From Paenibacillus sp. FSL A5-0031 (GTDB lineage Bacteria > Bacillota > Bacilli > Paenibacillales > Paenibacillaceae), in NCBI RefSeq assembly GCF_001956295.1, contig NZ_MRTD01000004.1, positions 310,001-374,000 on the forward strand: a stretch of 64,000 nucleotides of DNA. The letters are read 5' to 3'. The notes under the pieces were generated by a model. It had not been told where the DNA came from. It made no database searches and worked only from the letters and a program-made list of their open reading frames with translations. This document shows positions 7,623-16,206 of this stretch, in pieces. Numbering within the stretch: position 1 is the first letter of the stretch; every line of letters starts with the position of its first letter. The translations under genes and the position numbers were made by a program.

Positions 7623-9884
7623 ATGAAAAATTATTCGCGATCAACGAAACGAATGATGAAAGCTCTTTTAGCTGCCCTAGCGGCGCTGCTAGTATTGACT
7701 GGATTACCCTTAGGTACGGATAGAGTAGAGGCCGCAACGGCTCGCAACAAAATAATCGTAGGCTACTGGCATAATTTTGACAACTTCTCTACCAATATTC
7801 GTTTAAGAGATATTTCTCCGGATTACGATGTGATCCAAGTCGCTTTTGCCGAACCAACAGGTGGCGCACATACTGGCAATATGGTGTTCACGCCTTACAA
7901 CGCAACAGTTAGCGAGTTTCAGTCTGATGTTGCTTTCCTTAAAGCGAGAGGACAAAAGGTGCTCATATCCATCGGAGGCGCTAACGGCGCAGTGGAGCTT
8001 ACTACACCTCAGGCCAAAACAACATTTGTGAACACGATGAAGGGTATTATTAATTTATATGGATTTGACGGACTCGATATTGACCTTGAAGGCAGCTCTC
8101 TTGCCCTTAACACAGGAGACACCAACTTCAAAGCCCCTACCACTCCAAAAATAGTAAATTTAATTTCCGCTACGCGTGAAATATTAAATAGCTATAGTCC
8201 AGATTTCCTTCTAACCATGGCACCGGAAACGGCCTATGTTCAGGGTGGAGCAGGAAACTATACAGGACTTTGGGGAGCATACCTCCCTGTCATCTACGAT
8301 CTGCGAAACGAGCTGGATTACCTGCATGTTCAGCATTATAATACGGGTCCCATGTTAGGCCTTGATGGTAAAGCCTATTCTCAAGGTACGCCTGACTTCC
8401 ATGTAGCTATGGCTGAAATGCTGCTTGTTGGATTTCCAGTCGGAGGCAACCCGAATAATATGTTTCCGGCGCTTCGTCCAGATCAAATCGTCATTGGTTT
8501 GCCCGCTTCACCACAAGCAGCAGGCGGAGGTTATACAACACCGGCTAACGTGCAGAAAGCTCTTGATTATCTTATAAAAGGTATACCTTTCGGCGGAACC
8601 TACGTTCTTCGCAATACCGCTGGTTATCCTGATTTAAAAGGATTGATGACCTGGTCTATCAACTGGGATAAATATACGAACAATCTATTTTCTACGAGTC
8701 ATCGTACCTATCTCGATCAATATGGTTCGGGTGGAGGTGACGTTACAGCTCCGTCAGTTCCTGCAAATCTTCAATTAACCGCCAAAACGTCCACGAGTGC
8801 GAGCCTGTCTTGGAGTGCATCTACCGATGATCGAGGAGTAACGGGATATATCCTCTCATATGGATCAACTTCAACAACCGTTACAGGTACAAGCACAACA
8901 ATCAGCGGTTTGACACCTAACACAGCGTATTCATTTACTGTAAAAGCGAGAGATGCAGCGGGCAATATTTCTGGCGCGAGCAATGTGATTAATGTAACAA
9001 CTGATGCACCCGTTGTGGATGTAATAGCACCTTCAATACCTGCTAATTTACGCACGACAAGTACAAGTGCATCCAGTGTCGACTTAGCATGGAACGCTTC
9101 GACGGATAACGTTAATGTAACCGGTTATACCGTGACTTACGGTACAACAAACGTGAATGCAACGGGTACAAGCGCAGCAATTAGCGGATTAACCCCTAAC
9201 ACTGCCTATACCTTTACAGTGAAGGCATATGATGCAGCAGGCAATGTGTCTGGTGCAAGTACGCCAATTACGGTTACTACAAGCCCAGCAAATGTTTGCA
9301 CCGTACAGCAATGGAACACCGACACAGCCTATACAGGCGGACAGCGCGCTTCCTACAACGGCTCTGAATACGAAGCTAAATGGTGGACAAAAGGAGAGCG
9401 CCCAGATATTAGCAGCGTGTGGAAATTAATTGGTCCATGCGGCAATGCAGAACCAGCGGATACTACAGCGCCAACTGCCCCAAATAATCTTCAAGCAACA
9501 GGTGCTACAGCTTCTACCATTAGTCTTTCATGGGGAGCATCAACGGATAATGTCGGCGTTACCGGTTACACCGTTTATTATGGATCTTCCAGCCTCAATG
9601 TTGCTGGAATTACAGCTACCGTTAGCGGTCTTACAGCAAACACAGCCTACAGCTTTACAGTGAAAGCAAAGGATGCTGCAGGGAATTTGTCGGCAGCTAG
9701 CAACGTACTTCAAGCCTCAACAACAGCTGGCTCGGGTGGAACAACTTCTTGGGCTGCTCAAACAAGCTATGTTGCTGGCAGTACAGTAACCTACGCAGGC
9801 CTCTCCTATGTTTGTCTCCAGCCTCATACCTCACTGGTTGGTTGGGAGCCGCCAAATGTGCAATCTTTGTGGCGGCTTCAATAG
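7623..9884 (+). CDS. secreted GH18 chitinase with FN3 and CBM5/12 modules
   Basis: This endo-acting chitinase should cleave beta-1,4-GlcNAc polymers outside the cell. A signal peptide (about 1-37) ends near VEAA. The GH18 barrel (about 43-365) starts KIIVGYWHNF and carries the catalytic DxxDxDxE motif as FDGLDIDLEG at about 148-157, with Glu as proton donor. Fibronectin type III domains follow at about 375-465 and 468-555. A CBM5/12 chitin-binding module (WNTDTAYTGGQRASYNG) sits at about 563-605, then a third FN3 and a C-terminal CBM5/12-like module (WAAQTSYVAGSTVTYAG). The ATG at 7623 is preferred over a TTG two codons upstream; AAGGGAG lies at 7606-7612. Monocistronic and probably CcpA-repressed. 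Confidence 0.92.
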   Translation: MKNYSRSTKRMMKALLAALAALLVLTGLPLGTDRVEAATARNKIIVGYWHNFDNFSTNIRLRDISPDYDVIQVAFAEPTGGAHTGNMVFTPYNATVSEFQSDVAFLKARGQKVLISIGGANGAVELTTPQAKTTFVNTMKGIINLYGFDGLDIDLEGSSLALNTGDTNFKAPTTPKIVNLISATREILNSYSPDFLLTMAPETAYVQGGAGNYTGLWGAYLPVIYDLRNELDYLHVQHYNTGPMLGLDGKAYSQGTPDFHVAMAEMLLVGFPVGGNPNNMFPALRPDQIVIGLPASPQAAGGGYTTPANVQKALDYLIKGIPFGGTYVLRNTAGYPDLKGLMTWSINWDKYTNNLFSTSHRTYLDQYGSGGGDVTAPSVPANLQLTAKTSTSASLSWSASTDDRGVTGYILSYGSTSTTVTGTSTTISGLTPNTAYSFTVKARDAAGNISGASNVINVTTDAPVVDVIAPSIPANLRTTSTSASSVDLAWNASTDNVNVTGYTVTYGTTNVNATGTSAAISGLTPNTAYTFTVKAYDAAGNVSGASTPITVTTSPANVCTVQQWNTDTAYTGGQRASYNGSEYEAKWWTKGERPDISSVWKLIGPCGNAEPADTTAPTAPNNLQATGATASTISLSWGASTDNVGVTGYTVYYGSSSLNVAGITATVSGLTANTAYSFTVKAKDAAGNLSAASNVLQASTTAGSGGTTSWAAQTSYVAGSTVTYAGLSYVCLQPHTSLVGWEPPNVQSLWRLQ

Positions 9885-9897
9885 TAAAGTAAGAAAA

Positions 9898-9927
9898 TGG
9901 ACTATGGGCGCAATAACCCATAGTCCA
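9898..9927. terminator. convergent hairpin terminator
   Basis: TGGACTATGGG at 9898-9908 pairs perfectly with CCCATAGTCCA at 9917-9927. It lies between the convergent chitinase and SDR genes and has only short T tracts on either side, so it probably serves both. Confidence 0.7.
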
Positions 9928-9940
9928 TTCCTATCTTATA

Positions 9941-10780
9941 TTACATTTCTAATTGAAGTTTACGGGTATTCAGCATGCCCTCCAGACCCGTAGGATCGTT
10001 GCTCACTTTATAATGTACAAACGCTTCAGCTTTATCGGATGTACGAATGCGCAGCGGCTTCGTCTCCATATTTACTAACTGAAGCACAACATCAGCAACG
10101 GATTCAGACGTTTGAGGAACGGAGTTTCGCTTGGAAAAGGTATTAATAATGGTGTCATACGTTTGTTTATATTCATCATCTGGAATACCGCCTGTTTTTT
10201 CAATATGTGCAAAAACAGTATTGTTGAAATGGGTCCCAATTGCTCCAGGCTCCAGCAGAGTCACATCAATATTAAAAGCAGGCTTGTAATAGGTCGCTAA
10301 GCTCTCCAACAACCCTTCAACTGCAAACTTGCTTGCACAATAAATTTCATTTAATGGTTGTCCGACTAATCCGCCTACGCTCGTCGTTGCGATCAAATGC
10401 CCAGAGTTCGCTTTGCGAAGGAGTGGCAAACCCGCACGAATCGTATGCATAACCCCGTACACATTCGTATCAAAAACAGCTTGAATTTCCTCGAAAGTAG
10501 CCTGGCCTAGTGCACGTAATAGCCCAAATCCTGCGTTGCAAAATAAAACATCCATATAACCGTGTTTTTGCTTAATGACCTCAAATGCCTGCTCTAATGA
10601 TTCCGGTTTAGTTACTTCCATTTCAATGAAATGTAGATTGGGCTGATCGCTATACTTTGTTTGATCACGTTCTGCATGCCGAGTTCCAGCGTATACGATC
10701 CATCCTTCTTCAGCAAATTTTAATGCTGTTGCAAGACCTATTCCGGATGAGGCGCCTGTAATGGCAATAATTTTATTCAT
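9941..10780 (-). CDS. short-chain dehydrogenase/reductase (SDR)
   Basis: This is a 279-residue classical SDR, an NAD(P)-dependent oxidoreductase of the cytoplasm. The cofactor motif TGASSGIG is at residues 8-15, the NAG motif sits in FCNAGFG, the catalytic Ser precedes YCASK (Tyr-x-x-x-Lys, about 147-151), and PG appears in LLEPGAIGTHF. The start has an AAAGGAG site. It is 17 bases downstream of the YfiT-like gene on the same strand, so the two form an operon. The substrate is unknown. Confidence 0.88.
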   Translation of the reverse strand: MNKIIAITGASSGIGLATALKFAEEGWIVYAGTRHAERDQTKYSDQPNLHFIEMEVTKPESLEQAFEVIKQKHGYMDVLFCNAGFGLLRALGQATFEEIQAVFDTNVYGVMHTIRAGLPLLRKANSGHLIATTSVGGLVGQPLNEIYCASKFAVEGLLESLATYYKPAFNIDVTLLEPGAIGTHFNNTVFAHIEKTGGIPDDEYKQTYDTIINTFSKRNSVPQTSESVADVVLQLVNMETKPLRIRTSDKAEAFVHYKVSNDPTGLEGMLNTRKLQLEM

Positions 10781-10797
10781 GCCTGATTCTCCTTTTT

Positions 10798-11304
10798 TTA
10801 AAATATGGAAGCGATCTGTGCAGTATGATGCCGATTATGCCAAATGAATCGTTGAAGCGCAGCATCAAGACTCATGGCGCCGTGAGTTGGACTTGTAAAC
10901 GTTCGTTGAAAATCTAATGATTGCAAAGATCGGAGAATTGCTGTAAACCGACTATGAATGGATTCTAGGAGAATTAACGATGTTTCGAGCGGTGTTTCAT
11001 AATCGCTTAATTCCGCCCATAAATCTTCTCTATACGAGCTGGCCGTGGGATTATCCTCCGTTAGCGCTCTCTTGAAACGAATAAAAGCATTCATATCGTT
11101 GTCAGCCATATGGTGAACAACCTGCCTGACGGTCCAACTGCCCGGACGGTATTGTAAAAGCAGCTGTTCAGACGTTAAATTTTGTACCGTGTGCCGCAGA
11201 ATCGGGGCTATTTGCGACACATCCTCAATCCAGCTTTGCCGAAGCTCGGTCGTTACATGCTGTATGAGTTTAAATTGCCCAATAGGATAACGCAAATCAT
11301 TCAT
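10798..11304 (-). CDS. YfiT-like DinB-fold putative metal-dependent hydrolase / bacillithiol transferase
   Basis: This protein of about 168 residues has the DinB four-helix fold. It aligns by eye with Bacillus subtilis YfiT: the start DLRYPIGQF, then SWTVRQVVHHMADNDMNAFIRF and a C-terminal HNRHHTAQI. The His residues in VVHHMAD and HNRHH would bind a divalent metal. DinB-fold enzymes of this group move thiols such as bacillithiol onto small molecules. The start at 11304 (MNDLRYP) matches the family N-terminus and has a G-rich site; an upstream in-frame ATG at 11319 lies over that site. First intact gene of the operon with the SDR. Confidence 0.8.
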   Translation of the reverse strand: MNDLRYPIGQFKLIQHVTTELRQSWIEDVSQIAPILRHTVQNLTSEQLLLQYRPGSWTVRQVVHHMADNDMNAFIRFKRALTEDNPTASSYREDLWAELSDYETPLETSLILLESIHSRFTAILRSLQSLDFQRTFTSPTHGAMSLDAALQRFIWHNRHHTAQIASIF

Positions 11305-11326
11305 ATGCTCGCCCCCCATTCTTTAA

Positions 11327-12172
11327 TTAACCTTCAATAAACATAGGGATTTCCATCTGGTTAGGATTAGAACTCCATTGTGATAATACACTTCTCGTTG
11401 GCGTTCCCATAATAAAATTCAAATCATTGTCGGGATGCAAACTTAGCTGCCGTTCTAATTCTCACGTGATCACCTCACTATTTTTATCGCGTTTTCCTTT
11501 AATATTTATAATTGCTGAATGTCTTATCGCTCTTGCATTTTTTATGCTTGTCGCTTCTAATAATTTGTTTAAAATATGTACTGGAGTGTTGGCGTTTTGG
11601 GCTAATGACAACCAAACATAGGGCTCTTTTGTCTCAAAAAGGGATTGAAACTCTTTAAGTGTTAAATCATTGCGGCTCGCATATTTAGCAGTGTCCACAA
11701 CAGTGAGCAATCTTTGCAATGCGTCTGCATCCATATTCCTTTTTATAGCCGCTTCGAGTAATCTTCGCTTTTCAGGTGATGACGGCTGTTTATAAATCAA
11801 GCTCTCCATCATCCATTTATGATTATCGTATTTGTTAAACAGCAGCTCCATTTCTTCATGGCTAAAGGATAGTTGAGTGTAGACGTCTATCGCTAGTGTC
11901 AATAATGCTTCGTCTACGATCTCTGCTAATCTCCACAAGACATCGTAGTCTTGTTTGGAATGACCTAAATCCATAATAGCAATATTCCTATCTATAAGGG
12001 AAAAAGCGATTTGTTTCGGGAGAGGTTTATCGTAAAACGAGATCAGTTTTTTCCAAACCTCCTCCTCCCCATCCGTATTCTTAGCTTCATTGTAAATTTC
12101 AAATAATATGTCTTCCGTTAATTCTATTTCCATTTGATTAGAATGTAACAATTGTTCGATAAAAGGATTCAT
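11327..12172 (-). pseudogene. LRV/HEAT-like repeat protein interrupted by an in-frame TGA
   Basis: The open part (11462-12172, 236 codons) encodes a helical protein of unknown function with an AAGGAG site before the ATG. Its pattern (EPYVWLSLAQNANTPVHILNKL, split here: EPYVWLSLAQNA then NTPVHILNKLL) resembles leucine-rich-repeat-variant or HEAT-type repeats. The reading frame does not lose coding character at the TGA at 11462-11464: the same frame continues 44 more codons (ELERQLSLHPDNDLNFI, then NQMEIPMFIEG) to a TAA at 11327-11329. An Arg CGA to TGA change would explain this. The gene is either nonsense-truncated, read through, or affected by a base error. It is followed closely by the YfiT-like gene. 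Confidence 0.65.
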
Positions 12173-12200
12173 TTTACTCCACTCCTTTCATTAAGAAACG

Positions 12201-13113
12201 TTAATCCATAGCGTACAGATTATTAAAATAATCAATAGCTTGATCCAATAGTTGTAGATTCATATCCGAAATCGTTTCATTTGTATAATAGGCAAGATGT
12301 GGAGTACATACAACATTAGGCAGATCATATAGCTTTCTTTTGGTATTGGGCTCTTCAGGGAATACATCTAGTCCAGCGCCCCGTAATTTCCCACTCGAGA
12401 GTACCTTTTCTAAATCATCGTAATCTACCAATCCTCCTCTTGCAGTATTGATGAGAATGGCCCCTTCCTTCATCATTTCAAAATGCTTCTTATTTATGAT
12501 GGGTTCCAAATTATTTGTCGTCGAGGCATGTATCGTTACGATATCGGATTGCTGCAGTACTTCTTCCATAGATAATTGTCCTGCTTTGGAGCTTGATCGA
12601 TTAGAAGCGGTTAATACATTCATGCCTAGAGACTTTCCAATTAATGCTACAACTTTTCCTATTTTACCGTAACCAATGATCCCTAAGCTTTTACCTCTTA
12701 GTTCAACATTTGGAGCTATTCCTTCTCGCCACCTTCCGTCTCTTATATTTTGATTCGAGGGAATTAGCTGCTTCGTAATAGCAAAAATCAAAGAAAACGT
12801 ATGCTCTGCAACCGCATTCTCTCCTACTTGAGGGATGCCTCGAACAACCATTTTTTTGTTCATGGGCAAGATCGCTGCTAACATAGTCAGTGTTGTGCGC
12901 ACGAATTCCAATGTATTTGCAGCTAGCAAACCTCCCCAAAATCTCATTCGGTATCTTTGTATGAATCAAAAACATATCATAACCCGCAAGTAGTTCCTCT
13001 TTAGTCTTCAATATATCAATTGTTTCGACAATGAACGTTTGCTCTAATTTATTTCGTTCCTGTGCTGTTAGAGTGATTGTTTTGTCTACTGCACATTGCC
13101 ATTTCCGCTTCAT
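12201..13113 (-). pseudogene. D-2-hydroxyacid dehydrogenase with an A7 frameshift
   Basis: Two overlapping frames together encode one NAD-dependent D-isomer 2-hydroxyacid dehydrogenase (PGDH-like). The N-terminal half (from ATG 13113) runs to about KYIGIRAHNTDYV. The C-terminal half has IIGYGKIGK, the catalytic Arg in NTARGGLVD, Glu in DVFPEEPN and His in CTPHLAYYT. The frames join at a run of seven A on the coding strand (12851-12857): removing one A gives the continuous sequence HEQKMVVRGIPQVGENA. As written, translation from 13113 ends early. This may be a homopolymer sequencing error, a slippage site or a pseudogene. Substrate unknown. Confidence 0.75.
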
Positions 13114-13272
13114 TTCTATCCTCTTCTCATGGATTCTATAGGTTTAATTTCATAATAATAGAGAAGCTAAGCCGTTTCCAATATCTAGTTTATATAGAAA
13201 AAATAGATACAGCCTATAATAAAGCACCTCAGATTTCCTAAAATAAGTTTTAAACTGACCTCAGAAATTGAA

Positions 13273-13320
13273 ACAGCGACAGCCTAGGATATGAAAATAA
13301 AGTCCTAGACTGTCGCTGTT
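13273..13320. terminator. hairpin with terminator-like form
   Basis: ACAGCGACAGCCTAGGA pairs with TCCTAGACTGTCGCTGT around a short A-rich loop. TTTTA follows on the plus strand and TTTCAATTTC on the minus strand. It lies just beyond the small minus-strand ORF at 13340-13507 and could end that transcript. Its CAGCG-CAG...CTG-CGCTG arms resemble the murD terminator at 4277-4320. Confidence 0.55.
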
Positions 13321-13339
13321 TTATGAACTTTCTATCTGC

Positions 13340-13507
13340 TCATGTTTGCATCGCACTGGCAATTGTCAAAAAGTCCTCCCGACTGATCTCAAAATGACCG
13401 TAGCAGAAGGAATACCCCCAATTTCGGTTCTCTCCACATTTCACATGGGACGCGGACACACCACCAATCCAGAAGCGGCTTTGCTCGCTTATTTCATCCA
13501 TTTGCAT
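13340..13507 (-). CDS. small 55-residue protein or C-terminal gene remnant
   Basis: A minus-strand frame from ATG 13507 to TGA 13340 encodes 55 residues with normal composition: MQMDEISEQSRFWIGGVSAS, then ENRNWGYSFCYGHFEISRED, and it ends FLTIASAMQT. AAGGAAGG lies about ten bases upstream of the ATG. The end resembles the 'skeeLlkIA' tail of DUF4367-type proteins, so it could be a leftover C-terminus as well as an intact small gene. It follows the DinB gene by 32 bases on the same strand. Confidence 0.5.
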   Translation of the reverse strand: MQMDEISEQSRFWIGGVSASHVKCGENRNWGYSFCYGHFEISREDFLTIASAMQT

Positions 13508-13539
13508 ACCTCGAAATCCCTTCCTTTTTTAATACATGT

Positions 13540-14088
13540 TTATGTCGCTTCCCGTACCAGCTCTTGCTTTAAGCGGTCCAGCTGCAGGAGATGGTGACGG
13601 TAGTGCATTTCAACAAGCAGAAACCATTCCTCCGCACACAATCCACCGAATCTCGGATGGGACACTGTATGTTGTTTGGACACTTTTTCAAGGGTAGGTT
13701 CAATGTCCTTCATTCTCTGGATGACAGTGTGTACGCCTTGAATTAGCTGCTCTTTGCTTTCTGGCTGCTCCGGAGTATATTGCGGGGAAGGCGGAACATG
13801 AATACGATTGGGCGGAAAGCTTCCTTGTGAAAATATAGCCATACCAACCTCGGTTTTTTCCGTTCCATGTACCGTGGGATCTTGGCTTGGCATCAAGCAT
13901 TGATCAAGATTACGAAGCTGCATATAAAGCGCCGAGCTAATGAGATGTTGAAACATCTGTCCGATTGACCATTCGTTGTCACTTTGCTTTTGCCTCAGCT
14001 GCTCCAGACTGATTTGATCCAGTTCATGAATATAATATGTCGCAGTTTCCTCAAATCGTTGTAATGCTAGCTTTGTTGTAATCATCAT
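13540..14088 (-). CDS. DinB superfamily protein
   Basis: This 182-residue protein has the DinB helical-bundle pattern: an N-terminal helix, then NEWSIGQMFQHLISSALYM with a conserved His, and a C-terminal WFLLVEMHYRHHLLQLDRL with the HYRHH metal-ligand cluster. Members are metal-binding proteins, some acting as thiol-dependent transferases or hydrolases. The ATG has AGAGGCGA upstream. It lies 61 bases downstream of the WYL regulator on the same strand, separated by that gene's terminator. The substrate is unknown. Confidence 0.75.
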   Translation of the reverse strand: MMITTKLALQRFEETATYYIHELDQISLEQLRQKQSDNEWSIGQMFQHLISSALYMQLRNLDQCLMPSQDPTVHGTEKTEVGMAIFSQGSFPPNRIHVPPSPQYTPEQPESKEQLIQGVHTVIQRMKDIEPTLEKVSKQHTVSHPRFGGLCAEEWFLLVEMHYRHHLLQLDRLKQELVREAT

Positions 14089-14125
14089 TTATTATCGCCT
14101 CTAATCATCTTTTTTCTAAGTATAC

Positions 14126-14163
14126 AAAAACGCTACTGACACCATTATGTCAGTAGCGTTTTA
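14126..14163 (-). terminator. terminator overlapping the WYL regulator stop codon
   Basis: AACGCTACTGAC and GTCAGTAGCGTT form a perfect 12-bp stem around an eight-base loop. TTTTT follows on the minus strand. The stop codon of the regulator (14150-14152) lies inside the arm. Confidence 0.75.
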
Positions 14164-15097
14164 ATGCTTTTTTCAGTTCGTTTCTAACCCGATGTCGAAA
14201 GGATTCCGGCTCCAGCACAGCCACTCCGCCTCCCCAGCCGAGCACCCAATGCAGCAATTCCTCAGGCTGCCGAACGCGTAAGGTCACCAGCAGCCCTTCC
14301 GTATGATCCTCTATGGTTTCTATATAGAAGTTGTTCGATTCCCTTACCTTATCGGCAATGTCAGGTTGGACCCAGATGCGCACACGGATGTTGCGATCGT
14401 CTGGAGGCTGGTATGCATCTAAATTGAAATCTGCTGGCAAAATAAATCTATCTTCCAGCTCGATAAGCTCCGACATCCGGGACAACCGGAAATGACGGAT
14501 ATTTTTACGCAATTCACACTGTGCAACGAGTACCCATGACCCTTGAAGAAGCACAAGTCCATAAGGAGCAACCGTACGTACACTTTCGCGGTTCCCATCA
14601 GCCTCGGCAATTCTTTTGGAATAGCGGAATCTTATTTTTCTTTCCTCCAAAATCGCTCGACGAATCGCTTCCAAGTATGCCTTCTCTTGTATTCGTGCTA
14701 TATCTTCAACGGAAGCAAGCAAACGAAAGCTCTTGCGAATCCGGGATGCCTCGCTGCGGATCGGTTCCGGCAGGATGGCTTCAATCTTCCCTCTTGAAGT
14801 TCGAGACTTACTGCCATAGTGAAAATCAAACCATTGCTCGATAAAATCTGTCCCGATGAGTAACGTCACTGCTTCTTCCACCGTGAAACTGACTGGCGGC
14901 AGGAAATACCCCTCCATTAGGGAGTATCCCTGCCCTGGCGCTCCTATCACGGATACGCCAGCCTCACTTAAAGCCTGTATATCCCTGTAAATGGTTCTCA
15001 CGCTTGTTTCAAATGTAGCGGCTAAATCCTCGGCTCGTAACACTTCGTTACGCTGCAGCTCAAGCACTATGGCTAACAAACGATCCGTTTTGTTCAT
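14150..15097 (-). CDS. HTH and WYL-domain transcriptional regulator (YafY/DeoR-like)
   Basis: This 315-residue protein has an N-terminal winged HTH (about 3-58; LAATFETSVRTIYRDIQALS) and a WYL effector domain (about 140-220; KIRFRYSKR, then PYGLVLLQGSWVLVAQCELR), ending in a WCX region. Such proteins regulate neighbouring genes in response to a ligand or nucleic acid. The start at ATG 15097 has AAAGGG eight bases upstream; a GTG three codons earlier overlaps that site. The downstream DinB gene is a plausible partner. I see no further gene in 15098-15379. Confidence 0.85.
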   Translation of the reverse strand: MNKTDRLLAIVLELQRNEVLRAEDLAATFETSVRTIYRDIQALSEAGVSVIGAPGQGYSLMEGYFLPPVSFTVEEAVTLLIGTDFIEQWFDFHYGSKSRTSRGKIEAILPEPIRSEASRIRKSFRLLASVEDIARIQEKAYLEAIRRAILEERKIRFRYSKRIAEADGNRESVRTVAPYGLVLLQGSWVLVAQCELRKNIRHFRLSRMSELIELEDRFILPADFNLDAYQPPDDRNIRVRIWVQPDIADKVRESNNFYIETIEDHTEGLLVTLRVRQPEELLHWVLGWGGGVAVLEPESFRHRVRNELKKALKRY

Positions 15098-15280
15098 GCA
15101 CTGCACCCTTTTCCGAGAGATTGTTTATGCCAGAATTCCTCCACTGAAAGTATTTCACTAGTGTATCCTAACCGTTAGCTTAATGAAGCAACGTCAGTCT
15201 ACAACTTTTTTTCTTCTGACAACATATAATTTATAGAGAAATGAAGTCAACTAAGGGTTAGGTTCGTTACAAACGTTAAA

Positions 15281-15319
15281 ATGAACAAGCTACCGACTAT
15301 GTCGGCAGCCTGTGCTCAT
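15281..15319 (-). terminator. terminator of the TetR gene
   Basis: TGAACAAGCTACCGAC and GTCGGCAGCCTGTGCTCA form an imperfect stem around a three-base loop. TTTT follows on the minus strand. It lies 60 bases beyond the TetR stop. Confidence 0.6.
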
Positions 15320-15379
15320 TTCACTATCCTATATTGAAAATTTCCAAGTGCTGAAATCCCAGCAACACTCATCTATCAG

Positions 15380-15964
15380 CTATTCGCGAAGGCGGTTAAG
15401 AAGAGCTAATGCCATTTCTCTCGCGGCTGCAACAATTTCTTCGTCCGTACGCTCCGTTCCACTGGCGGCCATCAATGCCGAGTTAATACTGAGAAAGGCC
15501 ATTCTCACGAGTAATTTCCGTGTGGGATCAGCGTCCTTGCCAGCCACAAGCTCAGCCACTGCCCCAAGGCTGTCACGGATTTGGCCACCGGGATTGCTAA
15601 CCACGCTCCGCATGAGATTGGGATTCGCATTTACGAAGCGGATGCCGCGCAGCTTGTCTACAGAAGTAGAATCCACCCAACGAAGCACCGTGCGTTCCAG
15701 AAGGTCAGGACTCGGTTCTTGGCTGACGGCCCATGCGAGAAGTTCAGCCGCCTCGTTACCGCGGGAGGACATCATTGAATTTACGATGTCATTTTTGCTT
15801 TTGAAATGGTAGTATAGCGCGGCCTTGCTGATCCCGAGTTGCTCAGCGATTTCACGAAGTGATGTCGCCTCAAACCCTTTAGTAGTGAAAAGCTCCAAAG
15901 CTACACGCTGAGCTTCCGCTTTTGTTTCACTGCCCGTCCGTTTCACTGACTCACTCATACTCAT
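15380..15964 (-). CDS. TetR family transcriptional repressor
   Basis: This protein of about 194 residues carries a TetR HTH at roughly 10-60 (ALELFTTKGFEATSLREIAE, then GISKAALYYHFKSKNDI). The C-terminal ligand-binding domain is helical and specific to the protein. The start at ATG 15964 lies ten bases from AAGGAG; a GTG at 15973 would be only one base from it. It is divergent from the DUF1772 gene and an inverted repeat lies between them, so it very likely represses that gene and perhaps itself. Confidence 0.88.
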   Translation of the reverse strand: MSMSESVKRTGSETKAEAQRVALELFTTKGFEATSLREIAEQLGISKAALYYHFKSKNDIVNSMMSSRGNEAAELLAWAVSQEPSPDLLERTVLRWVDSTSVDKLRGIRFVNANPNLMRSVVSNPGGQIRDSLGAVAELVAGKDADPTRKLLVRMAFLSINSALMAASGTERTDEEIVAAAREMALALLNRLRE

Positions 15965-16014
15965 GATTGTCACACTCCTTGCCTTTCACTCATTTTAGCC
16001 ATAACTCATCACAC

Positions 16015-16043
16015 TTGACAACTTACCTGTCGGCAAGTAAAGT
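16015..16043 (+). promoter_or_regulatory. promoter with embedded TetR operator
   Basis: TTGACA at 16015-16020 and TAAAGT at 16038-16043 are 17 bases apart, a good sigma-A arrangement for the plus-strand DUF1772 unit. The spacer contains TTACCTGTCGGCAAGTAA (16023-16040), an imperfect palindrome matching 14 of 18 bases and typical of TetR-family operators. Bound repressor would occlude both promoter elements. Confidence 0.7.
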
Positions 16044-16137
16044 TTATTTTATAGTTAACATTTCAATTTTTCTTCACCACAGTTTGAACGCTCGGTAATC
16101 GAGCCGTCATGAAAACAACCATAAGGAGGATATCCTA

Positions 16138-16206
16138 GTGACTAACATCGTTCTACCAATATCTCCACTACCAGCAGCTTGTACTCTGGATAGGTACTTG
16201 TTATGA
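16138..16206 (+). CDS. 22-codon leader ORF coupled to the DUF1772 gene
   Basis: A GTG at 16138 preceded by AAGGAGG at an eight-base spacing opens a 22-codon frame (MTNIVLPISPLPAACTLDRY, then two Leu). Its TGA overlaps the next gene's ATG in the sequence TTATGA. The downstream ATG has no strong site of its own, so translation may depend on this leader. Alternatively a one-base error has split a single N-terminus. Confidence 0.5.
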   Translation: MTNIVLPISPLPAACTLDRYLL

